Positions 7,022 through 17,427 of a DNA stretch of 64,000 nucleotides are shown here, in pieces. The notes below the pieces were generated by a model. That model did not search any database, had not been told where the DNA came from, and saw nothing but the letters and a program-made list of their open reading frames with translations. Origin of the DNA: an uncultured Latescibacterota bacterium (GTDB taxonomy: Bacteria > Latescibacterota > UBA2968 > UBA8231). Position numbers and translations under genes: made by a program. How positions within the stretch are numbered: position 1 is the stretch's first letter; every line of letters begins with the position of its first letter. The stretch is taken from positions 5,553,739 to 5,617,738 of the forward strand of contig OX638377.1 of assembly GCA_951813615.1 (NCBI GenBank), read 5' to 3'.

Positions 7022-8890
7022 ATGCGACGCATCTTAATGGGATTGATTGGTTTGTTTGCCAGCGCGGGCGCAATCTACGCGGCCACGACAGAGGATCCAT
7101 ATGCGGAGGTAAATGCCAGTTGGGAGCGCTTCGGGGCCGTGTATTCGCGCATTCTGGAGAATTACTACTCTAGTATGGACCAAGGGGAAATTATGAGTGC
7201 GGCCATCGAGGGCATGCTCGGCCAACTAGATCCCTATAGCGAGTACTACGACGAGGAGGGCTTGCGTCAGTTGCGCCAGGACACGACGGGCAAGTTCACG
7301 GGATTGGGGATTACGGTTGCGATAAAAGATCGTTTCCCCGTGGTAATTTCTCCCATTGAGGATACTCCTGCCTTTCGAGCGGGGCTGAGACCGGGAGACT
7401 TGATCGTCGCCGTCGAGGGCAAAAGTACCTTGGATATGCAGCTTGAGTCTGTGGTCAATGCGCTACGCGGGGACCCTGGCACCAAGGTCGCAATCTCGGT
7501 CGCCACCCACTTGGGAGCAACGCCGCGCGAAGTTGAAATTCAACGGGAAGATATCAGGATCAAGAGCGTTGTGCTGGCCGAGGAGCTCGAAGACAAAATC
7601 GGTTATATAAGCATGCGCCGAACGCGTTTTTCCGAGCATACTTCCAGTGAAGTGGAAGAGGCGATAAAAAGTCTCCCCCAGGTCGAAGGGCTAATTTTAG
7701 ACCTGCGCGGAAATCCAGGGGGCTTGTTTAGTCAAGCCACCCAAGTCGCGGATTTGTTTTTACCCCAAGGGGTGCCGATCGTTGAGATCAAGGAACGCGA
7801 AGGGCGGAGAGAAGAAGTCAAGTATGCCCACCATCACTCTATTGTGCGCGATGTACCCTTGGTCGTTATGATTGACGAAGGGAGCGCCAGTGCGTCCGAA
7901 ATCGTTGCGGGGGCCATCCAAGACAACGACCGAGGCGTGATTGTCGGATCGGCATCCTTTGGCAAAGGTTCGGTACAGACCATATTCGACCTACAGACCG
8001 CCTTCGACCTACGCGAAGAGACTTCTAGTGCTTTGAAGCTGACGACGGCCCTCTATTACGCGCCAAGTGGGCGTAGCATCCACCGCGAGCAGGACTCCGC
8101 TAAGCCCGTGCATCGCGTCCTGTTCGGCGACAGGGAACTGCCGCCTCAGTTCGTGATGGACCTTATTTTGCGTTCAGAGAATAGGGCGAAGGCCCTTTCC
8201 GCGCTCCAATCCCGTTTTGACATGAGTTCTGAGTCCGCAGAGAGCATTCTCTTGACCCGTTTAGGCGATTTAGCGGGAAAATCCAAGATAGGAGCGGCTG
8301 GGCTGCCGGATAGTATTGCGAGCCGCGCGTATTATACCCAGCGCGGTCGCAAGGTATTCGGCGGCGGCGGTATTCGGCCGGATATTAGTGTTGAGTCGAA
8401 ACCATTTCCTCCCTACGTACAAGAGTTAGAGCGGCGGCGACTCTTTTTTGATTTTGTCATAGATTATGTGTCGGCCGACTCGTCTTGGGCTGAGGATCAT
8501 CCAAACCTGACCGTCAGTGATGAGATGGTCGAGGGCTTTATGGAGTTCGTCCGCACTAAAAACAGCAGTCTGCATCAAGGCCAAGAAGGGTTGGGTCAAA
8601 TAGCAGAACTTGAGGATTTGGCTAAGCAAAAGGATTGGGGTGAGACGGCACAGGAGTCGATCCACCAGCTACGAGCAGCAGTGACGCAGGAGTGGGAGCG
8701 GCGGTATAGCAGCAAGTTAGAGCCTTATATAAAGAGAGCCTTACGTCGAGAACTAATTTTGCGCTTCAGGGGGAGAAAGGCCCAACTGCTCGCAGAATTG
8801 CAGCAGGATGTGCAACTGGCGAAGGCTATGGAGGTGCTCGCGGACCAAGACCAGTATTTGGGCGTATTGGCCGTGGAAGAAACTAAGTGA
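7022..8890 (+). CDS. C-terminal processing (tail-specific) protease, S41 family
   Basis: CtpA/Prc-type proteases act in the periplasm on C-terminal tails of envelope proteins. The ~622-residue product starts at ATG 7022 with an RGEKV-type ribosome-binding region (GAGGAG) and a signal peptide MRRILMGLIGLFASAGAIYA. A PDZ domain follows (TGLGITVAIK to PGDLIVAVEGKS, ~90-150). The peptidase core has LILDLRGNPGG, the nucleophile region GSASASEIVAGA and the base FGKGSVQTI, giving the Ser/Lys dyad. The last ~230 residues are a charged helical extension not typical of short CtpA. It is transcribed with tmk. Confidence 0.92.
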   Translation: MRRILMGLIGLFASAGAIYAATTEDPYAEVNASWERFGAVYSRILENYYSSMDQGEIMSAAIEGMLGQLDPYSEYYDEEGLRQLRQDTTGKFTGLGITVAIKDRFPVVISPIEDTPAFRAGLRPGDLIVAVEGKSTLDMQLESVVNALRGDPGTKVAISVATHLGATPREVEIQREDIRIKSVVLAEELEDKIGYISMRRTRFSEHTSSEVEEAIKSLPQVEGLILDLRGNPGGLFSQATQVADLFLPQGVPIVEIKEREGRREEVKYAHHHSIVRDVPLVVMIDEGSASASEIVAGAIQDNDRGVIVGSASFGKGSVQTIFDLQTAFDLREETSSALKLTTALYYAPSGRSIHREQDSAKPVHRVLFGDRELPPQFVMDLILRSENRAKALSALQSRFDMSSESAESILLTRLGDLAGKSKIGAAGLPDSIASRAYYTQRGRKVFGGGGIRPDISVESKPFPPYVQELERRRLFFDFVIDYVSADSSWAEDHPNLTVSDEMVEGFMEFVRTKNSSLHQGQEGLGQIAELEDLAKQKDWGETAQESIHQLRAAVTQEWERRYSSKLEPYIKRALRRELILRFRGRKAQLLAELQQDVQLAKAMEVLADQDQYLGVLAVEETK

Positions 8891-8957
8891 ACGGCGCTAA
8901 ACAAGGCGTTAAAGTCGTTTATACCTAAATTATGACTATCAAGTGTGAGGACAGATC

Positions 8958-10481
8958 GTGCAAACAGAGATTTTTATTAACCAAGGCATTCACGAATCCC
9001 GTATTGCCATCTTGGAAGAGGGGCGTCTAGCGGAAGTATGGGTCGAAAGACCCGAAAATGAGCGGACGGTAGGAGACGTATACAAAGGAGTTGTCTCGGC
9101 CGTTTTGCCTGGGCTACAGGCCGCATTTGTCGAAATCGGCCAAGACCGCACCGCCTTCCTTCAAGTGCGCGATATGATGGAAGCAGACAGAGACGAGACC
9201 GATGGAGCGCGCAACGGGCGTCGCTCTCGCCACCGCGGTTATCCTTCGATTCAAAACCTGATCAAGAAGGGCGAAGAAGTACTGGTGCAGGTCACCAAAG
9301 AGCCCATCGGCACCAAAGGTGCCCGTATTACAACGCAGCTATCGCTTCCAGGTCGTTTTATGGTGCTGGTTCCGGGCGGCAACTGGGTTGGCGTCTCCCG
9401 CAAGATAATCAGTCGGAACGAACGCAAGCGATTGAGAGATCTGGTATTTAAGATCAAACCCGACGGCTACTCAGTAATCGTGCGCACGGAAGGACAGAAT
9501 CAGAGCGACCGCGAGTTCAAACGCGATATGAAGCAGTTGGTTAAAAACCACGAGCGCCTGATCAAGACGGGCAGGAAGGTCGAAGCGCCGGCCTTAGTGT
9601 ACAAGGAAATGGGCATGACCTCCAGCGTAATACGCGACCTGTTTACCGACAATGTGGGACGGCTAGTCGTCGATAGCAAAGAGTTGTACAAGGAGATCAC
9701 CGCTTATTTGCGCCAAGTTTCACCTGAGTTGCGCCAACGGGTTGAGTTTTACCGGGAACGTCGGCCCATTTTCGATGCTTTCAACATTGAGGAAGACATC
9801 GAGAAGGCAACCAACCGCACGGTGTGGCTGCGGCGGGGCGGTGCCTTGGTCATCGACTATGCCGAAGCGGGGACCTTTATCGATGTGAACTCAGCTCGTT
9901 ACATCGGCTCGGACGATCAGGAGGAAAACAACCTCAACACCAACCTGAAGGCCGCCCGCGAGATAGCCCGCCAGCTCAAGCTCCGCGATATTGGCGGCAT
10001 TATCGTCATCGACTTTATCGACATGAACGAGGAGCGCAACCGCAAAAAGGTCGTTGACTGCTTGTTCGAGGAGTTCAAACGGGATCGGGCAAAGGTCTCT
10101 ATCAGCCCGAACATCAGCGAGTTCGGCCTAGTCGAGATGACGCGCCAGCGCGTCCGGCCAAACCTTTTGCACACGCATAGCGAACCTTGTCCCATTTGCA
10201 GCGGCACGGGCCGGATTATGGGGCCAGACACAACCCTGACTTGGATTGAGCGCTGGCTTCAGCGCTCCTATGCTGCCACCCGCGAGCGGCGCTACGTATT
10301 AAAGGTCCATCCCGATGTGGCCACCTATATGCTAGAAAACCGCGAGGAACGGCTCAAATCGCTGCGCAAGGCGACCAAAGCTCGCCTCCAGATTGAGACC
10401 GATTCCACTTTGGGGCCCCAAGACTATCGTTTCTTCTCGACCAAGCGCAGTCTAGATGTGACTGCCGAGTTTCGGGTTTGA
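8958..10481 (+). CDS. rng: Ribonuclease E/G family endoribonuclease
   Basis: RNase E/G cleaves single-stranded mRNA and trims rRNA 5' ends. The 507-residue protein (RNase G size, no long degradosome tail) has an S1-like domain near the N-terminus (GDVYKGVVSAVLPGLQAAFV), with a charged insert. The DNase I-like catalytic core contains GTFIDVNSARY and IVIDFIDM, which carry the metal-binding aspartates. The zinc link is CPICSGTGR. The start is GTG 8958. It precedes rplU–rpmA, the common order rng–rplU–rpmA. E versus G subtype is judged by length only. Confidence 0.95.
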   Translation: MQTEIFINQGIHESRIAILEEGRLAEVWVERPENERTVGDVYKGVVSAVLPGLQAAFVEIGQDRTAFLQVRDMMEADRDETDGARNGRRSRHRGYPSIQNLIKKGEEVLVQVTKEPIGTKGARITTQLSLPGRFMVLVPGGNWVGVSRKIISRNERKRLRDLVFKIKPDGYSVIVRTEGQNQSDREFKRDMKQLVKNHERLIKTGRKVEAPALVYKEMGMTSSVIRDLFTDNVGRLVVDSKELYKEITAYLRQVSPELRQRVEFYRERRPIFDAFNIEEDIEKATNRTVWLRRGGALVIDYAEAGTFIDVNSARYIGSDDQEENNLNTNLKAAREIARQLKLRDIGGIIVIDFIDMNEERNRKKVVDCLFEEFKRDRAKVSISPNISEFGLVEMTRQRVRPNLLHTHSEPCPICSGTGRIMGPDTTLTWIERWLQRSYAATRERRYVLKVHPDVATYMLENREERLKSLRKATKARLQIETDSTLGPQDYRFFSTKRSLDVTAEFRV

Positions 10482-10557
10482 CAGAAAAAATTCCGCCCCA
10501 TATCTTTAAAAGCTTCTTGGTTGATTGCGAAGCAGTCTTAGCGCAGGAGTGCAATTC

Positions 10558-10875
10558 ATGTATGCAGTTGTCAATATAGCCGGCCATCAGGTCAAAGTCG
10601 ACAAGGGCCAGAGTCTGCGCGTACCCCGGCTTCAGGCCGAAGAGGGTAGCACGCAGGAATTTACCGACGTGCTGCTAGTGGCCGGCGACGACGAGACGAA
10701 GGTTGGCAGCCCCACGGTCGAGGGAGCCAGTGTTTCGGCGACAATCGTCGGCCATGGCCGCGGCGACAAGATCGTCGTTTTCAAGAAAAAGCGGCGCAAG
10801 AAATACCGGCGGCGCACGGGTCACCGCCAAGATTACACCGAGATCCGGGTCGAGGACATCGTTCTCCCGAACTGA
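10558..10875 (+). CDS. rplU: 50S ribosomal protein L21
   Basis: L21 binds 23S rRNA. The 105-residue product begins MYAVVNIAGHQVKVDKGQ, with the family's GxQ/HxKV start, and ends with VFKKKRRKKYRRRTGHRQDYTEI, the basic loop plus Y(T)-E-I terminus of L21. ATG 10558 is preceded by GCAGGAG; an in-frame extension to 10525 lacks similarity. It lies 19 bases before rpmA, the invariant L21–L27 pair. Confidence 0.97.
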   Translation: MYAVVNIAGHQVKVDKGQSLRVPRLQAEEGSTQEFTDVLLVAGDDETKVGSPTVEGASVSATIVGHGRGDKIVVFKKKRRKKYRRRTGHRQDYTEIRVEDIVLPN

Positions 10876-10894
10876 AGTGCGAAAGGACTAGATC

Positions 10895-11149
10895 ATGGCT
10901 CATAAAAAGGGCGTCGGCAGTTCTAAAAACGGCCGCGATAGCAATGCCCAGCGTCTGGGCGTTAAGCGTTTTGGTGGAGAGAAGGTCAGTGCGGGCACGA
11001 TTATCGTGCGGCAACGCGGGACGCGCATTCATCCGGGTGTCAACGTCAAAAAGGGCGGCGACGATACGCTCTTTGCTACGATTGCCGGGCAGGTGAAGTT
11101 TGAAGCCTTTGGCAAGAAGGGCAAGCGGGTAAGCGTCTACGCCGCCTAG
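10895..11149 (+). CDS. rpmA: 50S ribosomal protein L27
   Basis: L27 reaches into the peptidyl transferase centre. The 84-residue product reads MAHKKGVGSSKNGRDSNAQR, then GVKRFGGEKVSAGTIIVRQRG and THPG-like IHPGVNVKKGGDDTLFA, a full-length L27. The N-terminus MAHKKG places the flexible tail directly after the initiator Met, so there is no Firmicute-type cleavable extension. A rho-independent terminator follows 54 bases downstream. Confidence 0.97.
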   Translation: MAHKKGVGSSKNGRDSNAQRLGVKRFGGEKVSAGTIIVRQRGTRIHPGVNVKKGGDDTLFATIAGQVKFEAFGKKGKRVSVYAA

Positions 11150-11203
11150 GAAGATGCGTTAATAAGTCACAAGTCATAACGCGAATAATCCATCGTATTG
11201 AAG

Positions 11204-11237
11204 CAGGCTCTACCAGCATGGTTGGGCCTGTTTTTTT
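11204..11237 (+). terminator. Rho-independent terminator after rplU–rpmA
   Basis: The stem CAGGCTC/GGGCCTG (with one G·U) is extended by an inner ACCA/TGGT pairing and followed by seven T residues (11231-11237). It closes the plus-strand ribosomal operon and faces the convergent epimerase gene. Confidence 0.85.
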
Positions 11238-11298
11238 GACTTCGCGCCTAGGTGACAGGCAGACAGGCAGGCTCCGACCGGTCTTGTTCAGGAGCTTC

Positions 11299-12051
11299 TC
11301 ACTCCTCCAGCATCAGGTGCGATTTAGGCTCCCAGCCCAGTACGGCTCGTGCTTTGGACATGTTCATTTCGCGATGGTCGGCGTCGCCCGATATAAAGAA
11401 GGCGTCGCAGCGGCCATGGCCTGTGCACACGTGGTCTAGAGCGGCTAGATAGGCTTCGGCCAAATCTTCCTCATCGGTAAAGTAAAGGCCGCCGGGAGGA
11501 TAGTGGGGTGGATTTTGGGCTTGTTCGAGGAATTGCGCCCGGGTGCGCGGACCGGTAATGCGCAGGACCGCCAAGTTCAGGTCAAATTGGCGGGCGAAGT
11601 AGCGGCAAACGCCCTCGGATAACCCCTTAGTGAAGCCGTACACACTAGGGCTATCAAGTGGTACCTCCTCCTCGGACGGATAATAGGAGCGGGCGCGGTG
11701 GTGGGCGCTCATGGTGGAGGTGTGGACGCCTCTTTTGATCCCTAGTCTCCAAGCGGTGTACAGAAGCAGGTGTAGTCCCAGACAGTTGACCGTGTAATTA
11801 TCGACGATCTGAGCCTCGGTTTGGTCTCTGTCGAGGCCGCCTTGGCCGCTCTTCATGGTCATGTTGATGAAGGCGTCCACTCCGTCTAGGGCGCAAGCGA
11901 GGGCCTCCGGGTCGGCAGTAGAGCCTTCGACGTATTCTACCTCGTGCCGAGGCTTGGCGATGTCCAACACGCGCAGGTCGTGATGGCGTTTAAGGTAGGG
12001 AGTAGTGCAGGTGCCGACGTGGCCGGCCCCGCCGATTAACAAGATTTTCAC
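11299..12051 (-). CDS. NAD(P)-dependent epimerase/dehydratase family (SDR) protein
   Basis: This is an extended short-chain dehydrogenase fold of ~250 residues. The N-terminus MKILLIGGAGHVGT carries the GxxGxxG nucleotide-binding motif. The catalytic Ser/Thr region is THTSTM-like (HTSTMSAHH) and the YxxxK is YGFTKG at about residue 139. It is shorter than typical sugar-nucleotide epimerases (~310-330), with a reduced C-terminal substrate domain, so the substrate cannot be inferred. It is convergent with rpmA and divergent from sucC. Confidence 0.85.
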   Translation of the reverse strand: MKILLIGGAGHVGTCTTPYLKRHHDLRVLDIAKPRHEVEYVEGSTADPEALACALDGVDAFINMTMKSGQGGLDRDQTEAQIVDNYTVNCLGLHLLLYTAWRLGIKRGVHTSTMSAHHRARSYYPSEEEVPLDSPSVYGFTKGLSEGVCRYFARQFDLNLAVLRITGPRTRAQFLEQAQNPPHYPPGGLYFTDEEDLAEAYLAALDHVCTGHGRCDAFFISGDADHREMNMSKARAVLGWEPKSHLMLEE

Positions 12052-12222
12052 GGGCTACCTCCTCGGGATCTTTAGATATGCCTGAATAGTACGAGACTTT
12101 CCCAACGATCAACAGCCCTAGTTTGGTACTTGCGCTGGTCGCTTCTTAGGTCGCCTTGCTGATAGGGGAAGGTTTTTATACTCTTTTGCGTTCCTTTCAC
12201 CTAATAGATATAGATAACGCCC

Positions 12223-13380
<1,158 letters not shown>

Positions 13381-13393
13381 GAGGAATGCGGAA

Positions 13394-14263
13394 ATGAGCG
13401 TTTTAATCGACGAAAACACCAAGGTCTTTGTACAGGCAATTACGGGGTCGGAGGGGGCTTTTCACACGCGACAAATGCTGGCGTATGGCACGAAGGTGGT
13501 CGGAGGGGCTACACCGGGCAAGGGCGGCCAAGAATTTGAAGGCATTCCGGTGTTTAATACGGTCGCCGAAGGGGTCGAGGCCACCGGTGCCAATGCTTCA
13601 ATCATCTTTGTACCAGCTCCCTTTGCCGCCGACGCCATCATGGAAGCGGCCGATGCCGGTATAGAGTTGGTCATCTGTATCACCGAGAACATTCCCGTAA
13701 GCGACATGGTTAAAGCCTACCACTACGTCCAGGCGCGCTCTACTCGGCTAATCGGGCCTAATTGCCCGGGTGTCATCTCGCCGGGGAAGTGCAAAATCGG
13801 CATTATGCCCCACTTTATTCACCAGCCCGGTCGCGTGGGTATTATCTCGCGCAGTGGAACGCTGACCTATGAAGCCGTGGGGCAGCTTACGGAGCGGGGT
13901 TTGGGCCAGTCCACAGCCATCGGCATTGGCGGCGATCCAATCATCGGTACGCGCTTTGCGGACGCGCTGGCTCTCTTTAAGGACGACCCCGAGACCGATG
14001 CGGTCGTGATGATCGGCGAAATCGGCGGTACGGCTGAAGAAGAAGCGGCCGCCTATATCAAAGAGTGCTACGACAAGCCCGTCATTGGCTTCATCGCGGG
14101 GCGCACGGCACCTCCAGGGCGGCGGATGGGACATGCAGGTGCTATTATTTCAGGCGGTAAGGGAACGGCCGAGGACAAGATGGCGGCGATGCGGGAGGCG
14201 GGGATTCACATCTGTGAGAGTCCGGCGGAAATTGGGGAAACGGTAGAGCAGGCGCTGGGCTGA
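13394..14263 (+). CDS. sucD: Succinate–CoA ligase, alpha subunit
   Basis: SucD binds CoA and carries the phospho-histidine of the reaction. The 289-residue product starts MSVLIDENTKVFVQAITGSE, with the Rossmann CoA-binding domain. It contains IGPNCPGVISPGKCKIGIMP, and the active-site region GRTAPPGRRMGHAGAI supplies the catalytic His of GHAGAI. RBS GAGGAATG precedes ATG 13394. Same operon as sucC. Confidence 0.97.
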   Translation: MSVLIDENTKVFVQAITGSEGAFHTRQMLAYGTKVVGGATPGKGGQEFEGIPVFNTVAEGVEATGANASIIFVPAPFAADAIMEAADAGIELVICITENIPVSDMVKAYHYVQARSTRLIGPNCPGVISPGKCKIGIMPHFIHQPGRVGIISRSGTLTYEAVGQLTERGLGQSTAIGIGGDPIIGTRFADALALFKDDPETDAVVMIGEIGGTAEEEAAAYIKECYDKPVIGFIAGRTAPPGRRMGHAGAIISGGKGTAEDKMAAMREAGIHICESPAEIGETVEQALG

Positions 14264-14302
14264 TTCAAGCGGGGACGTTTTTCCGACAAACCAATAATCG
14301 GG

Positions 14303-15118
14303 CTAAGAGAATTCTCTCTTAACCAACAGCGGCATAATGGCGGGTCGGCGGCTCAGAAGCAGGAGGCCGGCAAGCAGGATTAGGCCAGCGAGCAGGACTA
14401 GGGGCACGGGGAGATGTTGGGAGGGGCCTAGGCCCTCTAGACCGAAGTACGTGTGCAAGTTGACCCCAGTTATCGAAGCCAAGTTATTGACCGCGTGGGC
14501 GAGCATGGCGGGGTAGATGCTGTGAGTCCAGTACACTAGTGCGCCGAGGAAGAGCCCAAAGAGGAAGAGGGGGATCAGTTGCCAAGGGTTGAAGTGCGAA
14601 ACGGCGAAGAGCAGGGCTGAGCCGCCTAGCGCCCAGCGCGGGCCATAATGGGCGCAGAGACTGGTAAACACCAGCCCGCGGAAGAGTGGCTCTTCGCAGA
14701 TAACAGGAGCTAACACTATTATTACCAGCCCCTTAGGGACATCGGCCAATCCGCGGACAACCTGAATCTCTAGTAGGGTTTTCTGAAAGGACAGCGGCGT
14801 AGATAGGTCTATCCGGCCGAGCAGTTGGGCCAGGTACAAGTCGAATTCGGCGATCACGAGACTACAGCAGATAGCCACCGGGATTGTCAGCAACAGGGTC
14901 GCTGTCGGCGTGGCGTTGAGCAAAAGCAGGTCTTCGGCGATCAGGCGATGACGGCGAATGTAAAGGGCCACAAACCACAGCAAGGTGCATTCGGCGGCCA
15001 TAATCCCAGCATGTAGGGATAAAAGGCCGACGATGGGCCAAACCGCGAAGTGGGCTAGCAGGAGAGCAGGTAGAGCTACGCGGAGAACTTGGGGGAAGCG
15101 GGGATAGTGCGCATGCAT
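14303..15118 (-). CDS. CPBP family intramembrane metalloprotease
   Basis: CPBP (Abi/Rce1-like) proteins are multi-pass membrane metalloproteases. The 271-residue product has about seven hydrophobic segments. Its three family motifs are EEPLFRG (EExxxR, ~142-148), FAVSHFNPW (FxxxH) and a later MLAHAVNNLA (HxxxN/B). Substrate is unknown. It is convergent with sucD (40-base gap) and upstream, on the same strand, of nothing but a short gap to the glycosyltransferase pair, so it may be their third operon member. Confidence 0.88.
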   Translation of the reverse strand: MHAHYPRFPQVLRVALPALLLAHFAVWPIVGLLSLHAGIMAAECTLLWFVALYIRRHRLIAEDLLLLNATPTATLLLTIPVAICCSLVIAEFDLYLAQLLGRIDLSTPLSFQKTLLEIQVVRGLADVPKGLVIIVLAPVICEEPLFRGLVFTSLCAHYGPRWALGGSALLFAVSHFNPWQLIPLFLFGLFLGALVYWTHSIYPAMLAHAVNNLASITGVNLHTYFGLEGLGPSQHLPVPLVLLAGLILLAGLLLLSRRPAIMPLLVKREFS

Positions 15119-15146
15119 ATGACTATATAATATAAGTCGTTATTCT

Positions 15147-16076
15147 TTATTCGTTTAGAGCGCGAATGTAACCCCGCGTGCGGCTGGACCAGAACAGGTA
15201 ACTAAAAAACAAATCCGGGACGTAGGTTTTCACAAGCCAGCGGGTCACCCAGCGAATTGGGTAGTGAATCGGCGACAACAGGGCTAGCTGAAGTGCGAGC
15301 CGCCGAGGCGAAAGTGCAGCGGCCTTGATAAAGTCCAGCCGGAGTACGGCATCCAGTTCGGGATGCTTGTTTAAAAGGATTGGAATTGACTTGCTGCCGT
15401 AGGTTTGCATCAGACGGCAAAGCGGCTCCAAGGAACGCAAGTGATTGTGGTGCGACAGGGCTTCAGGAGCATAGTAAAGCGGAATACCCGCCAAATGGAG
15501 GCGGTACCCCAATTCTAGGTCTTCGCCGCCATAAGCCGTGAGATCCTCGTCGAAAAAACCCACGCGCAGCAGGGACGACCGACGCACCGAGGAGTTGCCG
15601 GTGACAAAGCAGTTGAAAGGTATGGGCTTCTCTTCGACGACTCTGTGAACGCCCCGGCCTTCGAGATAGCGAGTCAGGGAAGTGGAGGGAATTTCCTTGG
15701 CAAAGCGAATGTTGCCGACAAAAACGGCCTCCGCATGGTTTTGATGCCGTTGGGCGTGGGCGCGGAGAAAATTCGCGCCCACGGTCATGTCGCTGTCGAG
15801 AAAGACGACGAGATCGCCGCTGGCGACCCGAAGAGCGGCGTTGCGCGCCCGAGCGCGTCCCTGATTTTGTTCGTTGCGCAGCAGCAGCAACTGTAAAGGC
15901 GCGACCGCCGCGTGCAACCGCTCGGCGTCCAAGTGGGGGGAGGCATCGTCCACCACGATGATTTGCGTCGCCTCGTGGGGATAATCTTGCTGCGAGAGGC
16001 TCTTAAGCGCCGCTTCGAGGCGCTCAGGCTCGTCATAGGTAGGTATTACGACGCTGAGCGTCAGTGGGGCACTCAT
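15147..16076 (-). CDS. Glycosyltransferase family 2 protein
   Basis: GT-A fold inverting glycosyltransferase using a nucleotide sugar. The ~309-residue product from ATG 16076 begins MSAPLTLSVVIPTYDEPERL. It has the IIVVDDAS nucleotide motif and the metal-binding FLDSDMTVGANF (DxD). The acceptor-side region FDEDLTAYGGEDLELGYRL contains the ED motif of chondroitin/galactosyl-type GT2 enzymes. A possible upstream extension to 16124 lies inside the next gene. Its start overlaps the stop of the GT4 gene (ATGA), so the two are coupled and probably build one cell-surface glycan. Confidence 0.9.
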   Translation of the reverse strand: MSAPLTLSVVIPTYDEPERLEAALKSLSQQDYPHEATQIIVVDDASPHLDAERLHAAVAPLQLLLLRNEQNQGRARARNAALRVASGDLVVFLDSDMTVGANFLRAHAQRHQNHAEAVFVGNIRFAKEIPSTSLTRYLEGRGVHRVVEEKPIPFNCFVTGNSSVRRSSLLRVGFFDEDLTAYGGEDLELGYRLHLAGIPLYYAPEALSHHNHLRSLEPLCRLMQTYGSKSIPILLNKHPELDAVLRLDFIKAAALSPRRLALQLALLSPIHYPIRWVTRWLVKTYVPDLFFSYLFWSSRTRGYIRALNE

Positions 16077-17188
16077 GTCAGAGTTTCGTAAAGCTCGGTG
16101 AGTTGGACGGATTCCCGTTCCCAATTATAGTGCTGTGCCGCCTGCAAACTCGCCTTGGCACACGCCTCTCGCTGTTCTGCATTGTCCAAAAAAGCGGCGA
16201 TCTGCGCTCGAATAGCGGCTACATTGCTTGGATCGACCGTAGCTCCGGTGCGCGTTTCGTGGACGATGCGCTGCATTTCGGGAAAATTGCTGGCTAGGAC
16301 CGGTAGCCCGGCCATCATATATTCAAATAGCTTGTTGGGCAGCGAGTAATAGAAGCTCTTACCCGTGCCTTTGATCAGACACAGGCCCAAGTCGGCCGAA
16401 CAAGTGTAATTGTGCAGTTGGTGAAAGGGCACCCGGGGTATAAAATAAACCCGGTCGTCCAGCCCCGCAGCGCGGACTTGGTTCCGTAGAGCCTGTTCGC
16501 TAGGCCCGTCCCCAATTAAAACGAAGGCCGCGGCAAGTCCAGCGGCGGCCTCGATTTGCTCGCGCAAGCCGTTTTCGGTGAGAAATCCTCCTTGGTACAG
16601 TACAATAGGACGGTCGTCGGGCAGGCCCAGCGTTTCGCGTATCAGGTTGCTTTGGACCTTATGGCGGAATAGCGGCAAATTGCGCAGGACAACGACCCCG
16701 TCGAGGCTATAGCGCTCCCTCAGCGATTGGGCGATAGACCCGCTGACGGTTATGACGCGATCCACCCGTCTGATCAGCCGCCGCTCCAGCAAACTCCAGC
16801 AGGACCGCATCAGTGGCCGCTTGACCAGTGAGGATTGTTCGGTCCAAAACTCGTGTGAGTCGTAGACGAGGGGCAGATCTAGTCGCTGTGCAGCTCGCAC
16901 TGTCGGCCAAAGGGAGTCTAGGTCGTGGGCGTGATAGGCATCCGGCTGGGTCTCGACCAGCAGTGGATAGGCCCGTTGCCAAAACAAAGGGTAGAGCCGG
17001 CGCAGCGAGCGGCTGCGGTCTAGCGGAATCGGATGGACTTCAAAATCGTCCCATCCCTTGAGCGGGGCTGAGCTGAACGAGGAGGCGACAATGACGACTT
17101 GGTGACCAGCGCGGCGCAGCGAAGCGGCCTCTCGGTAAATGCGGTAGTCGAAATTCAGGTCGGTGAAGGCGACCATACAGATGCGCAT
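16073..17188 (-). CDS. Glycosyltransferase family 4-like protein
   Basis: GT-B fold retaining glycosyltransferase of 371 residues. The N-terminal acceptor domain starts MRICMVAFTDLNFDYRIYRE with AYHAHDLDSLW. The C-terminal donor-binding domain contains VLYQGGFLTENG and the EX7E-like SLPNKLFEYMMAGLPVLAS. It is the first gene of the short minus-strand cluster with the GT2 gene. The ATG lies only ~33 bases after the terminator of the small RNA described at 17221-17421, so its own promoter must be very short, or it depends on read-through. Confidence 0.9.
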   Translation of the reverse strand: MRICMVAFTDLNFDYRIYREAASLRRAGHQVVIVASSFSSAPLKGWDDFEVHPIPLDRSRSLRRLYPLFWQRAYPLLVETQPDAYHAHDLDSLWPTVRAAQRLDLPLVYDSHEFWTEQSSLVKRPLMRSCWSLLERRLIRRVDRVITVSGSIAQSLRERYSLDGVVVLRNLPLFRHKVQSNLIRETLGLPDDRPIVLYQGGFLTENGLREQIEAAAGLAAAFVLIGDGPSEQALRNQVRAAGLDDRVYFIPRVPFHQLHNYTCSADLGLCLIKGTGKSFYYSLPNKLFEYMMAGLPVLASNFPEMQRIVHETRTGATVDPSNVAAIRAQIAAFLDNAEQREACAKASLQAAQHYNWERESVQLTELYETLT

Positions 17189-17220
17189 GGCGTATAAAGA
17201 ACGGCATAAAGGCTAAAAAT

Positions 17221-17421
17221 AAAAAAGCAGCCCATATAAAAATGGGCTGCTTTTAATATAAAGAGTGTGACGGCCAGATGGTGTGATCTTGAAACGCAAG
17301 TGAGATCCTCAAACGAGGCGGTGTGGGGAGGTAGTTTTGAAGATCCCAACGACCCGAAAAGGGAAATCCGAGCTTCGCGAATCAAGATGTGGCCACGCTA
17401 GCGGACCGCCACACTCTATTT
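17221..17421 (-). ncRNA. ssrS: Structured small RNA, candidate 6S RNA
   Basis: A ~200-nt transcription unit with no reading frame. Its 5' and 3' ends pair in a closing stem (GAGTGTGGCGGTC with GGCCGTCACACTC, allowing G·U). An unpaired region follows on both strands. Then a second long stem forms from ATCTTGA..CGC (5' side) with GCG..TCAAGAT (3' side), and further hairpins fill the tip. Closing stem, central bubble and internal arm is the 6S RNA plan that mimics an open promoter and traps sigma-70 polymerase. It has a strong promoter (17428-17456). It ends in a perfect 13-bp terminator stem (17223-17254) with a T tract. A leader or riboswitch for the following glycosyltransferase is the alternative. 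Confidence 0.55.
17223..17254 (-). terminator. Terminator of the structured RNA
   Basis: A perfect 13-bp inverted repeat (AAAAGCAGCCCAT / ATGGGCTGCTTTT) with a 6-base loop, flanked by A and T runs on both sides. On the minus strand it ends the small RNA 33 bases before the glycosyltransferase start. Confidence 0.85.
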
Positions 17422-17427
17422 AAAACA

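Noticed and set aside
17223..17254. Hairpin taken as the terminator of the glycosyltransferase operon
   Set aside because: It lies upstream of that operon's start on the minus strand; it terminates the structured RNA instead.
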